A stretch of 64,000 nucleotides of DNA from Pectinophora gossypiella (GCF_024362695.1 NW_026063253.1:310001-374000); one strand, 5' to 3'; counted from the stretch's first letter, positions 11,344 through 22,625 are shown. Notes: generated by a model from the sequence alone, not told the origin. Numbers and translations: made by a program.

Positions 11344-12281
11344 ATCCTTTTGTATGAAAAATCTAAACCACTCAAGTTAGACGTTTGAAATTTGGCATGC
11401 AGGTACCTTAGATACCGTAGAGGTGCACTAAGAAAGGAATTCCCGAAATTCCTACGGGAACGGGAATTAGCGAGAAAATCCTTTTGTATGAAAAATCTAA
11501 ACCACTCAAGTTAGACTTTTGAAATTTGGCATGCAGGTACCTTAGATAACGTAGAGGTGCACTAAGAAAGGAATTCCCGAAATTCCCACGGAAACGGGAA
11601 TTAGCGGAAAAATCCTTTTGTATGAAAAATCTAAACCATTCAAGTTAGATGTTTGAAATTTGTCATGCAGGTACCTTAGATACCGTAGAGGTGTACTAAG
11701 AAATGAATTCCCGAAATTCCCACGGGAACGGGAATTAGCGGGAAAATCCTTTTGTATGAAAAATCTAAACCACTCAAGTTAGACGTTTGAAATTTGGCAT
11801 GCAGGTACCATAGGTACCGTAGAGGTGCACTAAGAAAGGAATTCCCAAAATTCTCACGGGAACGGGAATTAGCGGGAAATACCTTTTGTATGAAAAATCT
11901 AAACCACTCAAGTTAGACGTTTGAAATTTGTCATGCAGGTACCGTATGTACCGTGGAGGTGCACTAAGAAAGGAATTCCCGAAATTCCCACGGGAACGGG
12001 AATTAACGGGAAAATCCTTTTGTATGAAAAATCTAAACCATTCAAGTAAGATGTTTAAAATTTGGCACGCAGGTACCTTAGACACCGTAGAGGTGTACTA
12101 AGAAAGGAATTCCCGAAATTCCCACGGGAACGGGAATTAGCGGGAAAATCCTTTTGTATGAAAAATCTAAACCACTCAAGTTAGACGTTTGAAATTTGGC
12201 ATGCAGGTACTTTAGTAAACTTAAAGCTTAGTTGCAACAGGATATTACAAAATTCCCACGGGAACGGTAGTTAGCGGGAAA
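11344..12281 (+). repeat. Minisatellite, 134-bp unit, about 7 copies
   Basis: The anchor ATCCTTTTGTATGAAAAATC recurs at 11,344, 11,478, 11,612, 11,746, 11,880, 12,014 and 12,148, exactly 134 bases apart. Each unit carries GGAATTCCCGAAATTCCCAC and GCATGCAGGTACC. Diverged partial units continue to about 12,620. The regular spacing suggests recent expansion inside the Helitron. Confidence 0.9.
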
Positions 12282-12654
12282 AAACATTTGTATGAAAAAA
12301 ACAAATCTAAATAAAAGGAGAAACTGACTGACTCAGTGACTGACATATCAACGCATAGCCTGAACGGCTAAATGTAGGCATTTGAAATTTGGAAGGGACA
12401 TAGCTTAGGTACCGTAGAGGTGCACTAAGAAAGGAATTCCCGGAATTCCCACGGGAACGGAAATTAGCGGGAAAATCCTTTTGTATGAAAAATCTAAACC
12501 GCTTAAGTTAGACGCTTGAAATTTGGCATGCAGGTACCTTAGTTAACTTAAACCTTAGTTGCACCAGGATATTGCAAAATTCCCACGGAAACGGGAGTTA
12601 GCGGGAAAAAAACATTTGTATGAAAAAATCGAAACCGCGTAAGATAGATGTTTT

Positions 12655-12840
12655 CAATTCAATTAAATTAAATTATTTATTGCATTCCATGTAGTACAAT
12701 GGGGTGTTACATAGGCATAGGAACTAAAACATGGACCCTGTAGGGCACAGCAACGTTGAAGGGAAGAGAGGAATTGTGAATTAAAATTAAAACTCAATGA
12801 ACAATCAATTTAAAAAAAATCAATTCAATCAATTGATTCA
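12655..12840 (-). mobile_element. LINE 3'-end fragment inside the Helitron
   Basis: TTCAATTCAATTAAATTAAA and TTATTGCATTCCATGTAG look like a reverse-oriented LINE tail that interrupts a diverged unit of the Helitron minisatellite. The right end is unclear. Confidence 0.45.
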
Positions 12841-13018
12841 ATCTAGCATGCATGCATACCTTAGTAAATATAAAGTTTATTTTTGGCTGTATTTTGAAAA
12901 ATGGGAGTTATTGGGAAAAAAATTGTATGAAAAAATCTAAACTGCATAAGTTAGATGCTTGAAATTTGATATGCACTCCCACACACACACAAAGATCTCT
13001 CTCTTATATAACACGCCA

Positions 13019-13034
13019 CGCGGACGAAGTCGCG
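13019..13034 (+). other. Helitron 3' hairpin
   Basis: CGCGGACGAAGTCGCG folds into a short GC stem (one bulged base, GAA loop) 8 bases before the terminal CTAG. Such hairpins mark Helitron 3' ends. Confidence 0.75.
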
Positions 13035-13046
13035 GGCAAAAGCTAG

Positions 13047-13682
13047 TAATTAATAAAATAGACTTACTTTACTTATATCTACTCCGTAAGTAAGTATAAG
13101 TCCGGGACTCCATAGTCCAGAGATATGGAAACGACATACAATAATGGGTGACTAATATTTACTTACATATATTATATTCATTATTATTTACTGTAGGTCT
13201 AAAACCCATCGAAAAGGTGATGCTGGTTAGGAGCTACATATAAGCCGCCTCACAAATAACTGTATCCACCTAGTTCGATAGGAATTTCAGGCAAGTCTGT
13301 AGTATGTTGACAATATAACTAAGATTGACCTATTGAGTAGCTAATATAGCACGGTTCGTACAGTTCGTCTGCGTAAGAATCTGGGTTGTAGCGAGGAGCA
13401 TTCCACCAGAAAACATATTAAATAGTTGGCATTCCTTTTGGTCCGGGTCGGATGAACTACGTTGTGGCCGGTAGCTTCTAAAGGGGTCGCCTATGGGTTT
13501 AGGGGTGAGCAAAGCGGTCGTCAACAAATTATAATTCGCATTCAATAAATTGAAGCCAAAGGCGATGAATTGGATGCGTGTTTGTGACAGCTGGATTTTG
13601 TATCAAACCGCGCTGCGAGGATTTGTTTATATACATAGATACATATACTCACATTTGTTTTCCCTAATGGGGTGGTCAGAGC
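13047..13682. other. No gene seen
   Basis: An open minus-strand frame across 13,330-13,545 has no domain I recognise and no sister copy here; I treat it as chance or repeat debris. The rest is AT-rich. Confidence 0.45.
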
Positions 13683-13725
13683 CACAAATAATTTCACTAA
13701 ACTTTCAGCCACTGTTGGTACGAAG
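13683..13725 (+). repeat. 43-bp direct repeat, copy 1
   Basis: Starts CACAAATAATTTCACTAAAC and ends GGTACGAAG. Identical over 43 bases to 14,273-14,315. The 547 bases between include family-G sequence. Confidence 0.95.
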
Positions 13726-14039
13726 TCCTGTGATGAACCTTATATGGTAAAAACAGCCTACTCTGATTGCTTATAACCATTGTCCATTATGATAGAAAGA
13801 TCACAGTCCCTATGTCTCTCTGAACTGAAGATGTTCTATTTTTTTTATTCGCTTCCAGTCCAAAATGGAAACTCTAAAGTGAAAATAAACTTAAACATAC
13901 AATAAGGTTTTCCACTCTAGATCATTGTCTTAACTTGCCGTTTTCACACAATAATTTAAAAGAATACAATTAAACTTATGTTGTATGGTACCCTACAAGC
14001 TGGCAACATTGAATTGCCAGACTTACTCTTTGATAAGAA

Positions 14040-14272
14040 CTTGTCGTTTTCTCTCTCCCCTTCTCTTTATTTAAGAGCTGCGCTCTTGTCGGTGGAGTAA
14101 TCGCCATTCCTGTCTTCTTCTCGCCAAATCCTTCACCTGATACGACACGACCTGCACCTTCTATTTTATTTGTTTCATAAATGTTTTTCTAGGTCTACCC
14201 CTTCCTCTCTTCCCTTCATTTTTTCCTTCTTTAATATTTGTTATAAATGAATCGTGTCGTATCAGGACACGA
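14040..14272 (+). repeat. Repeat family G
   Basis: Blocks TTTAAGAGCTGCGCTCTTGT, CCAAATCCTTCACCTGATAC, CCCCTTCCTCTCTTCCCTTC and a TCGTGTCGTATCAGG end. Pieces recur at 14,521-14,596, 19,537-19,610, 32,619-32,665, 46,140-46,215 and, mostly inverted, 48,175-48,345. Probably a non-autonomous element; ends not resolved. Confidence 0.6.
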
Positions 14273-14315
14273 CACAAATAATTTCACTAAACTTTCAGCC
14301 ACTGTTGGTACGAAG
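14273..14315 (+). repeat. 43-bp direct repeat, copy 2
   Basis: Identical to 13,683-13,725. The bases on either side of the two copies differ, so the unit is exactly 43 bases. Confidence 0.95.
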
Positions 14316-14329
14316 CAAAAAATTACAGA

Positions 14330-14470
14330 TATGTCAGTTAGCAAAGTTAGTCACGAGATGAGACTACACTTAAGAGCATACCAGCAAAGCTCCTAACCCT
14401 AAGAAAAGAGTTAACATAAGAAGCAGTAGCCGCTGTGGCCGAAATCGGCTAGGAGACATAATAATACCTT
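14330..14470 (+). repeat. Repeat whose inverted copy is at 34,925-35,075
   Basis: Contains GCAAAGCTCCTAACCCTAAG and GGCCGAAATCGGCTAGG; the reverse complements of both blocks appear near 34,960-35,035. No coding potential. Class unknown. Confidence 0.55.
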
Positions 14471-14596
14471 ACAATATTAAAATGCATTTGGCACAGCTTA
14501 TTATCAATCTATTATTTATTTTTCCCCTTCCTCTCTTTCCTTCAATTTTTCCTTCTATGATGTTTTTTTTATAAACGAATGGTGTCGTATCAGGTA

Positions 14597-15434
14597 GCTA
14601 ATCATATTTCCTCTCCGGAAATACGTTGTCGTTGTTATATATTGCAGTGTCCTAAATACGTTATTTTAAAGAAAACGAATTCTTTGCGATTTAAAGAATC
14701 AGTACTAAAATCACTTCCTGAAGCAGTGGTCAACAAAAGTGTTTAAACAACTCGCTGTCGCGCGCACGCTGATCTAATCCTTCCGACCACCGAACACCGG
14801 ATATCGACCTTCGTTCGGGCCCACATCACACCACGCTGAATATTTCAGCGGCGCCACTCAAATCCGCCCAATTCCACCCAATTTGGGCCTCGCTCATGGG
14901 GATGGATCTAACTCACTTACCTAGTCTAGTAGTTTTATTAAGATTTACCACGGATTTTGACGGACGTGCTCGTAGCGTGTAAGTTTTGACAGTGTTTGCG
15001 GGTGAAGCGGAAAGATTGTGATTGTGTGCTGTGGGGTTGAAGTTTTGAGCTTTAGTTACGTGCTATATGTAGCCACAACTCTTTACAATGAGTTATACCG
15101 TACAGTAACTTATTGATAGTGGACTTGGTTTCGCGTGGTGAACATTTTTCCACCCTAACTAATTCTATAGAAACATACACAAATTCGATCAATGGCTCTC
15201 GAAATTAGCTCCAACAACAGTGAAGAGAGTTCATAAATTTATTTTGCTATGAGTAAGTGAGTATGGCTTACCATATTCTTTAAAAATTCAAACCTTATTC
15301 ATATTCAAAAATATTTTTAATTCAGCCGCAGGAGAATACAAGAAGCATATGAGTACCCAGAAGAAGGTGCTGAGTCAATTCATTAAAATATATGTATTTG
15401 CTGGATCTTAATAATTAAGCACCCATCTTCAGAA
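14597..15434. other. No gene seen
   Basis: A GC-richer stretch at 14,750-14,890 has no sustained frame or splice signals. The rest is AT-rich and unannotatable from sequence alone. Confidence 0.45.
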
Positions 15435-16040
15435 TAATATAAACCCAGCAAAAACTTGTCCATGAAAAAAGTTGCCAAGACGAGATCATTTATCAATTGT
15501 AATGTCAAAAAGTTATCTGGGGGTTTAAAAAGACCAAATCTAAGCAATTCATCTAAAAAGCAATATTGTTTAATATTGTTATTATACAATACTGTTTAAT
15601 AAAAATATTGCTTTTTAGATGAATTGCTTCGATGTGGTATTATTAACCCCCCAGTAGAGCCAAGCTTATAACTCTACACGCCCTAACTATGCGAACTCTA
15701 AGTTCACAAACGCTACACGTTAGGCAAAATATGGGGTTTGCCCGTTTCGTTACTACAAGAAGTATATAACAGAATGGCATTGAACAGTCAAAACATTTGT
15801 CACCATACATACGTAGGTAGCGAAATATTTTTTTCACATTACGCTCATGTGATGGTAGTAAAACGGCCAAGTCTCATATTTTGCCTAACATGTTGAGTTT
15901 GTAAACTTAGGGTTCGTATATATAGGGCATGTAGAGTTGGAAGCTTGGCTCTACCTGAGATCTGATAACTTTTTGACATTGCGATCGATAAGATCTCGTC
16001 TTGGTACTTTTTACATAAAAATGATTTTGTTGGGATTTCA
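15435..16040. mobile_element. Fold-back element with long imperfect inverted arms
   Basis: The left arm (about 15,435-15,517 plus 15,655-15,755) is the imperfect reverse complement of the right arm (about 15,852-16,030). Shared blocks include CCAAGACGAGATC, AATGTCAAAAAGTTATC, AGAGCCAAGCTT and GTTAGGCAAAATATG. The centre (15,756-15,851) is a segment with AGAAGTATATAACAGAATG. The left arm alone is interrupted by a second hairpin element. No transposase. Consistent with a fold-back/MITE-type element. Confidence 0.7.
15514..15657. mobile_element. Hairpin MITE (family H) inside the fold-back left arm
   Basis: Bounded by CTGGGGG and CCCCCCAG. It contains perfect 26-bp inverted arms at 15,542-15,567 and 15,604-15,629 with a 36-base loop. 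The opposite arm of the host element lacks it, so it inserted secondarily. A related copy is at 62,890-63,067. Confidence 0.8.
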
Positions 16041-16606
16041 CTTCTTTTTGTTAGATACTTAGGCACAGCAACCGCGCCGCACGTGGCAGTGCAGATAAAC
16101 GTCGTATGAAATCTTTATGTCAAAGAATATATATAATTATTTGTCTTAAGTATTTAATGTCAAATATTGGAAGAGGTAGGTAGTGTCCTGCCCTTGCGCT
16201 TCACTTTGCTCGTCTTGGCGGAGGCACTCCCGTGCCCCCAGATGTGTGTGAGTACTTACTCGTAATTTTAATTTGCGCGTCAGGAGTGACATAAATCAAA
16301 TGTCATAAAGTGAGTATACACCCTTAACTTCTCAAGTGTCTCGAGTTTTATGCTCACCCTCTTAAGAACCCTCTCGTTCCTTCTATATTACGTGTACTCG
16401 AATAAAAAATAGGTCATCTGCATTAACACGAGTAGCTTTTTGGGAGGGATCATTATTAACCGACTTTTCAAAAAAGGAGGTTATATTTTTTATTATTTTT
16501 TTGTTTCTTTTATACGTCATGCTGTAGTTTGGTCGGTGCGCTAAGTATGACCGTTTAAATCCTTTTGAAGAAAAACCATTTTTAAGAAGACCTAACATAT
16601 ACGTAC

Positions 16607-16760
16607 ATAGAGATACAGAAATTTATGCCTATTTCCCACCGGGATTAGCAGAGATTACGAAATTCTATAAATTTGCTTTGATCTAGCTAGACACACTGCT
16701 CTTGCTTTCCCCACTTGCATACACAGGCGTTGGTTCAGAGTAGATCGTACTAAACCTGAT
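16607..16760 (-). mobile_element. LINE remnant (family E)
   Basis: Contains GGGATTAGCAGAGATTACG, AATTTGCTTTGATCTAGC and GGTTCAGAGTAGATCGTACT in the same order as the family-E copy at 8,063. The frame is broken. Confidence 0.55.
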
Positions 16761-16850
16761 AAATTGATGATGATGAAAATATGGGGGACGATGGTTGAAA
16801 TAAATCCACGATAGGTCTGTACGGAGAACGCGTTACGTATATCGTAGTGT

Positions 16851-16966
16851 AATTAAAGCACATAATAACGGGTTCTTACCGCGTTTTAATGGGGATATGA
16901 GACTCCCGATATTATGAACCCGAACCCGAACCCGTTATTGAGAACCCGTTATTATGTGCTTTAATT
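16851..16966. mobile_element. Hairpin element (family I)
   Basis: Perfect 26-bp inverted arms at 16,851-16,876 and 16,941-16,966 flank 64 bases with the simple repeat GAACCC. A diverged relative of the left half starts at 17,744 (ACACATAATAATGGGTTCTT). Likely a MITE; no coding sequence. Confidence 0.75.
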
Positions 16967-17443
16967 ATGATAATAACCGCGTAAACTTAAAACAATGTAT
17001 CGTAGTGTAACAGTTTCGAATCCCGATTCGGGCTATATGCCACTGAAAGTGACTTTATGAGTTTAAATTCATGTTTGGTTCATAGATAATTGATATCACG
17101 TGTTTTCCAGGATTCGTGCCCGGTTAATGGCAATAGGCTGGCCCGTCAAAACTCGCTCGACGTAAAGGGAAAATAAGGCCACTCGCCGTAAAGAGAGTCG
17201 CCGTAGCGCGGGTCGCCGTTCGGAAAGTCGCTGTCAACGCTACAATTCTTGCGAGGAGTGGGTGTATAGGTTTATTAAACAGCTCTGCTTACCCCTTCGA
17301 GGATATTTCCTTTACATTAAATTTATTTATTTTTAAGTAATCGGCAACTAGTTGCCGTATATTAACTACAACACCTTGTATAACTTGTGACTTGCAATAA
17401 ACTTCTATTCTATTCTATCCTTGATGTTATGTAATGTTACGAT

Positions 17444-17694
17444 CTTCTTGTGGGTTGTGAGGTGGAATACCAGCCTCATCAACCCTGGTGTCAGTGTTAT
17501 GATTGAGCCGTCAAAAGCCCCTGACATGGCTCATGTAACGATTACTCACTTACATCAGTAAATAGTAACCGGGACCAACGGCTTAACGTGCCTTCCGAAA
17601 CACAAATCATCTTAATTTCGGACATCTCCTCACCGGGATTCTAACCTACGGATCCTGAGTCCAACGCTTAACCACTGGACCACAGAGGCCGTTA
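17444..17694 (-). mobile_element. SINE-B with 11-bp target duplication
   Basis: AATGTTACGAT is duplicated at 17,433-17,443 and 17,695-17,705, giving exact borders. An internal deletion has removed most of the GTGATCCCTAGTTTGG segment, leaving the core next to the B-box region (CACCGGGATTCTAACC). Confidence 0.9.
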
Positions 17695-18659
17695 AATGTT
17701 ACGATGATTCAAAATAATATTATACTTACACCATCTCAATTAAAACACATAATAATGGGTTCTTACCGCGTTTAAATCAGAGATATGAGACTCCCGATAT
17801 GTCGACACTGTTGCAAGTGCCATGATCACGGGATGACTGATGAGATTGGAGTGGAGTAAGTAGATCCATTATTTTCTTCGGTCAGACATATCAGTCACCA
17901 TCACACACCATACACCATCATCTCGTTGATAAGGATGTTTAATTTATTTATGTCACCCAACCCTGAAATACACTACCTACCTATGAAAATGAAAATGAAA
18001 AATATTTAATGCTTAAACCGAATAAACATAATTACAATAAATTGGGATTTCCTAGTAGGCAAATTAATTTACCTGTGTCAGGAGTATCCACCTCTTACAT
18101 ATATGTATTACATTTTAACTGGTATTTTCGGTTCCAACCGCAGCAAAAGAAAAAAAGAAAAGAAAACAATAATATAACCTATGTATTGCAATTAGTTGGT
18201 ACCTACGTACATTTTTATGAACGTTCATAAAACGAAACATGTGAAATGTTCAAATCCCATCCTGGTTAGTCTGTGAAAAAAACATAACGCGAGTGTGAAA
18301 AATTGAACCCGACGCCATGGTACGTGCGACGCATACTTCATTATTTCTGTTCGTTTTTAATTCATCTCCTTGATAACCCCGGTCTAATAAGCCCTTCTGT
18401 CGTGTCGCCATTTTCTTTTTGATCCCTTACACACGCTCCACGGATTATTTATTACTTCAATGTTATTTCACCTCGTATGCATACGGGAATAAAGTTAATT
18501 CTTCAACCGAATGGAATTTGACTTGATAATATTTTATGGTGATAAATTATTCATTTATATATAAGTATAGTAAATCTTCTGAATCCGTGATAGACCTGTT
18601 CGGTAAACGCGTGATTCACAACGTTTCATGTTTGAATTTATGTTTGGATCCAACATAAT

Positions 18660-18790
18660 AGATATCATCATCATCTCCCAAGCATTATCCCATTTTTCAC
18701 AGAATCCGCTTACCTTACCTGAAGATTTGACAGGACCGGTTTTTTACAGAAGCGACTGCCTGTCTGATTTTACAACCCGATATCACACAT
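18660..18790 (-). mobile_element. SINE-D, tail part
   Basis: Matches the SINE-D 3' portion: CCATTTTTCACAGAATCCGC, CTGAAGATTTGACAGG, ACAGAAGCGACTGCCTGTCT. The head-side half is missing. Confidence 0.7.
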
Positions 18791-19794
18791 ACCTCCGAAA
18801 ACTCAAACCCAAAACTCATTCCTATAAATAGATATCCTAAAAGATATTTTAAATGATGTTATTGTCTTGTTTTTGTGTGGAAATAGGAATAGGAAATAAA
18901 TAAAAATCCCCCTATTACGTGGGACTTAAACATGCCACGGAGTGGGTGTATATATTATACACTTCTGCCTATCTCTTTAGGGATACAGGCGTGTTGCTTC
19001 AATCTTCTCTTGTGGGTTACGTGTCAGTTTTATAAAACATACAAATAAACACAAAAAAGAAGCACGTTCTATGATAAAAAGTGAAACTATAGTGCGCTGT
19101 AACAAAACTACACTTTAAAACGTATGAATTTTAATCAAAAACTTCTTTTTAAATTAAATGTCTTCTAGATTTAAAAAGAGTAGGGGAACAAAGTAAGAAT
19201 CTTCCCATTCATCATTCCTTATTAACATGATCTGCAGCTTAGTTCAGAATAGAGGTCTAAGAACTTAATCCGAGACCTGCTACTCTTAACGAGACTTTGA
19301 GACAAGAACACACTGGACTAAGGTTGAAATTTCTTAGCGAAGTTTAGTTTAGAGATTTGGCATAACGTGGGACATGGCTACTTATACATACATAATACAT
19401 GTGTATTGTACACCTTGCTGGGTAAGCACTTCGTATGGTAATACATTATTTGAGTTTTGCATGAGTCCCTTCTGCGTACAGATTTTTCTATGTTTTCTCT
19501 TTTTGCATTAATACTTCATCACATCCCTAATTTAAGAGCCACGTTCTTGTCGGTGTAGCATTCTCCATTCTTGTCTAAATTTCTTCTTTCACTTCCTTAT
19601 AAGACAAGACATTTACCTTAATACTATTTAAATAAAAAAGTAAAGTGCAATAACACTTAAGTAAATATATTTAGATATAGGTACGTCGAAGTGTCAAAAC
19701 TTCAATCCATCTCCAAGTTTTGACAATTTGACAAGTGAATTCGATTAGAACGTTGCTATTTATGATTCAGCGATTATGAGGAAGAAAGAAAATA
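18791..19794. other. No gene; family-J and family-G repeat pieces
   Basis: 18,900-19,010 holds a family-J copy (ACTTAAACATGCCACGGAGT...ATACAGGCGTGTTG). 19,537-19,610 holds a family-G fragment (TTTAAGAGCCACGTTCTTGT). I found no splice-bounded exon or domain. Confidence 0.55.
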
Positions 19795-19888
19795 TTTATT
19801 ATTAGATGACGCCACAGCTACAATACAATAACATAAAATAAGTAATTATATTAATATAAAATCTAAAATTTACACCATATCTTATAGT
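19795..19888 (-). mobile_element. LINE tail, reverse orientation
   Basis: AATATTTATTATTAGATGAC followed by AT-rich sequence looks like the 3' end of a minus-strand LINE. Confidence 0.4.
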
Positions 19889-19961
19889 CGTAAGGCCCAA
19901 AGTCCTTTTATAATCCAAATCCCATTGTTTAACTATTGTGTCTGGAAATCCGGGCCTTACG
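19889..19961. mobile_element. Short MITE (family K), 73 bp
   Basis: 10-bp inverted ends CGTAAGGCCC / GGGCCTTACG. The interior is nearly identical to a second copy at 52,808-52,884. Too small to code. Confidence 0.75.
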
Positions 19962-19976
19962 AGGTTATAACAAAAC

Positions 19977-20068
19977 AGGTGTCGGTCGAAATAGCGGTGC
20001 TGGACGTCCTAATAAAAAATGGACCCTGTTTTTATTGCTATTTATAATTCCGCTATACCTAAACGGAC
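19977..20068 (+). mobile_element. LINE (family E), left of the retroelement insertion
   Basis: Includes codons for GRNSGAGRPNKKW, the GRP(K/N)xxW motif commonly found shortly before the C-terminus of insect LINE proteins. The same LINE's C-terminus resumes at 32,399. An extra ~45 bases before 20,069 break the frame. Confidence 0.5.
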
Positions 20069-20072
20069 GTAC
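20069..20072 (+). repeat. Target-site duplication GTAC (left)
   Basis: GTAC precedes the 5' LTR and is repeated at 32,395-32,398 after the 3' LTR, as expected for a 4-bp staggered integrase cut. Confidence 0.9.
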
Positions 20073-20339
20073 TGTTATATCCTAATTTAATACTAAAGAA
20101 TTGCAACATCGACAATATTCATTTTCACAAGGAACTTCAACGTAAACAAATTCATTTTAATAAAACTCTTTTGCATCGATACGATAGTCAGTCAGCCTTT
20201 AACCGCGCGCGAATAGAGTCGTCAGAAATCAGAGAATTGCTTCATATAATTCTTTGTATTTTCTATAATAAAGTGTTTTTATCGTAGTTAATTAAAAAGT
20301 GTTTTTTTTAAAAAGGACTGATACCAGCCGCTCCTAACA
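20073..20339 (+). repeat. 5' LTR, 267 bp
   Basis: Starts TGTTATATCC and ends CTCCTAACA. By eye it is base-for-base identical to 32,128-32,394. Contains an initiator-like AGTCAGTCAG (about 20,186-20,196), as in promoters of insect Gypsy elements, and AATAAAG (about 20,266-20,272), a likely polyadenylation signal. Confidence 0.95.
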
Positions 20340-20343
20340 AAAT

Positions 20344-20361
20344 TGGTGTCAGAAGTGGGAT
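20344..20361 (+). promoter_or_regulatory. Primer binding site, tRNA-Leu
   Basis: TGGTGTCAGAAGTGGGAT, 4 bases after the LTR, is complementary to the CCA end of an animal tRNA-Leu whose acceptor/T arm ends in CCCACTTCTGACA. That tRNA would prime minus-strand DNA synthesis. Confidence 0.85.
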
Positions 20362-20429
20362 GCTTGAGGAGATTCTAGTCAAGAGAGCCCTCAGCATCTA
20401 AAAGAATCCAGGAACGGCACCCCATCAGT

Positions 20430-20546
20430 CGTGGTCGACGTTAAGTCTCATCCCATAGGAGAGCCCGCACCACAGCACCCTACGAAAAACGCATCGTGAT
20501 CGACGGTCAGTCTCCGCTCTATGCGTGAGCCCGCATCATTATAGAA
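20430..20546 (+). repeat. Leader tandem repeat, units 1-2
   Basis: Units beginning CGTGGTCGACG (20,430) and CGTGATCGACGGTCAGTCTC (20,495), each ending near GAGCCCGCA(T/C)CA. The array resumes at 24,149 after the nested DNA element. Repeats in this position could serve RNA packaging or be regulatory; the sequence does not say. Confidence 0.85.
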
Positions 20547-20558
20547 CCCAAGTAGCAA
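20547..20558 (+). repeat. Left terminal inverted repeat of nested element
   Basis: CCCAAGTAGCAA; its exact reverse complement is at 24,128-24,139. The next bases diverge. Confidence 0.85.
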
Positions 20559-22239
20559 CCGATTGTCTTAAAAGAGAATTGTAGATATCTTGAAGGCAAG
20601 TAGACTAAATCAAACCCTTGTCTTGGATAAGTCTTATAGGTCTCCAAGATATCCCTCAAGATATCTTGAAGATACAGTTTAGTAAAAGTGGGCACATACT
20701 TTAACTCTTATACAAGACAGACTTAAGACAACGTTAAGTCAGACTTAAACCCTACTTTAGACAATGTTCTTGCATATTCTAAACTTAGAATTCTTGTAGT
20801 ATCACTTAATACCAAGAATGTATACTTGAAGATATCTACAATACTTAGTTAAGACTATAGGATTGAATTGCACTGAGTCAATTGTAACTTAACGAAGTAA
20901 AACTTCAGGTCATACTAAAACGATTTTTACTTCACGCGTCTTTATTTTAGAATATAATGGCGAACATTTATATTAACACAAGAAATGAAGTCTGTAAGAA
21001 AATGGCGTCTTAAATATTTGTTAAGTTGTTTTAACAAAAGGTTATTCTGCCGTTTCACATACAGGAAATTATAAACGCATGATTGTTTCTCGTGTAAAAT
21101 CGATAGAAAGTGTTAAAAAACAGAAGGGCCTTTAATATACCAGAAAAATAATAATAAAATTTGGATTGATTATTCAGCAAATAAAAAAAATGGTGACATA
21201 TAGTATAGAGAAATTCATTTTCTATTAATATGTGACAGCTAAACGCAGTAATTGTTACTACAACAGAAATATATATTAATTTACTTCAGTTTTTGACGAT
21301 AATATTGTCAAAAATATATTACATGTTTTCTTCCTGTAAGTGCAAAATGGCATTAAGTAATATTTTTCTAAATGAAGTAAGACTTTAGAAACAATTGATT
21401 TCGTAAGAATCAGTTTAGAAAAGTAAAGTCAAGTTGCACTTCATCAAGTACTAGTTAAGATAAATTTTACTTCAATTGTCTAGGAGTATACCAACTTAAG
21501 ACAAAAAGTATTTAGTGAATTCCTACTTAAAACTCTTATATCTAAAGTGATCCTCTATTTTGATTTAGTAAAGTAATGTCGTAAAATCATGTTTGTTTAT
21601 TCTGTGCCAGAATCATCTATGTAACAAGTAACAATTAAAATCGAACAAGCTTAAAACCTATGGAAAGTATGTTTGTTTGAGAGGTAAGTTTTTCGACTAG
21701 TGGAAGATAAAAAAATATTGTTATGCTGAGTTCTTACTTGGATAGGAATGTGATTTACTTAATTATTTAATATTTATCACAATTGGAACTAACAAACATA
21801 AACTCAATTTGCTAATGAGTCTCTGCGCATACATTCTCATAGGTACCTACATGGTTCACTGACGCAAAGTAGGTACGATCACCGCGCTTCTAATTGCCAA
21901 CGGAAACAATGTGATTATTGTAAAAATTAACGAGTATCCGTTGAATATTGTATATACGAAGAACCCTTGCAATTTGATTAACGTCGTGTGTGTGCGCGGT
22001 AGTTTCTAATCCCACCTAAAACATTTTGTTAAAAAAGGTGGCCAAATTCCCGATGTCTTTATCAAGCTAAAAAAATAAAGGAATCGAATCTAATGCCCAC
22101 TTTAAATGCATTTAACCATACACAAAACTTAAAATAGATAATAATATGTTTTGTTTATGATTGTGAATAAAGCTTAAGAGTTAAAAATAGGTACATTTTT
22201 AAAATTATTAAAAGAAAGAATGAACGAAGAAAGAAAAGT

Positions 22240-22625
22240 ATCTAGACACACGGTAGCGTGTCAAGCCAAGTTCAAGAAATAGAACTGGCGAGCCGCACCG
22301 TGTGTATTATTACACGAACCATTTGGAGCCACTTTTGACCCCCTCATAAATCAAAAACTATTTCACATAAACGTATCAAATTTGGCTCATATATTGAGAC
22401 TTGTAAGATACATATAAGTGTTCTGAATTTCATAAGCTTATCTCAAACGGTTATTTAGATATTAATGTCCAAAATCCTCATTTTTATTATTGACTGACTG
22501 ACTGACTCATTTTTATTAAAACTCTAACCCAGTTCCAGATGACCTAGAGAGTTAAAATTTGGTATGCAGATAGGTAATTAGATGAATATAAAGGAAAAAA
22601 TAAAAAACTGGCAATTTTTTAATAA
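22240..22625. repeat. Possible second insertion inside the DNA element
   Basis: Holds ACACACGGTAGCGTGTC...GCACCGTGTGT and a (GACT)n/TTTATTAAAACTCTAACCCA block resembling interspersed repeats seen elsewhere in lepidopteran DNA and the Helitron at 11 kb. Borders not identified. Confidence 0.4.

Larger units (their letters stand above)
11034..13046 (+). mobile_element. Helitron, non-autonomous
   Basis: Starts TCTATACTTATAATAAATCT after an A and ends with a GC-rich hairpin (13,019-13,034) followed by GGCAAAAGCTAG and then T. This is the Helitron arrangement of 5'-TC, a 3' hairpin with CTRR, and insertion between A and T. No Rep/helicase coding sequence is present, so movement would need an autonomous partner. 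The interior holds a TGTC microsatellite, a 134-bp minisatellite and a secondary AT-rich LINE-tail insertion. Confidence 0.8.

Noticed and set aside
11774..12085. 103-codon minus-strand frame with repeated segments
   Set aside because: It lies wholly within the 134-bp minisatellite of the Helitron.
13330..13545. 71-codon minus-strand frame with GDPFRSYRP
   Set aside because: Somewhat protein-like, but there are no splice signals, relatives or known motif; left as unassigned.
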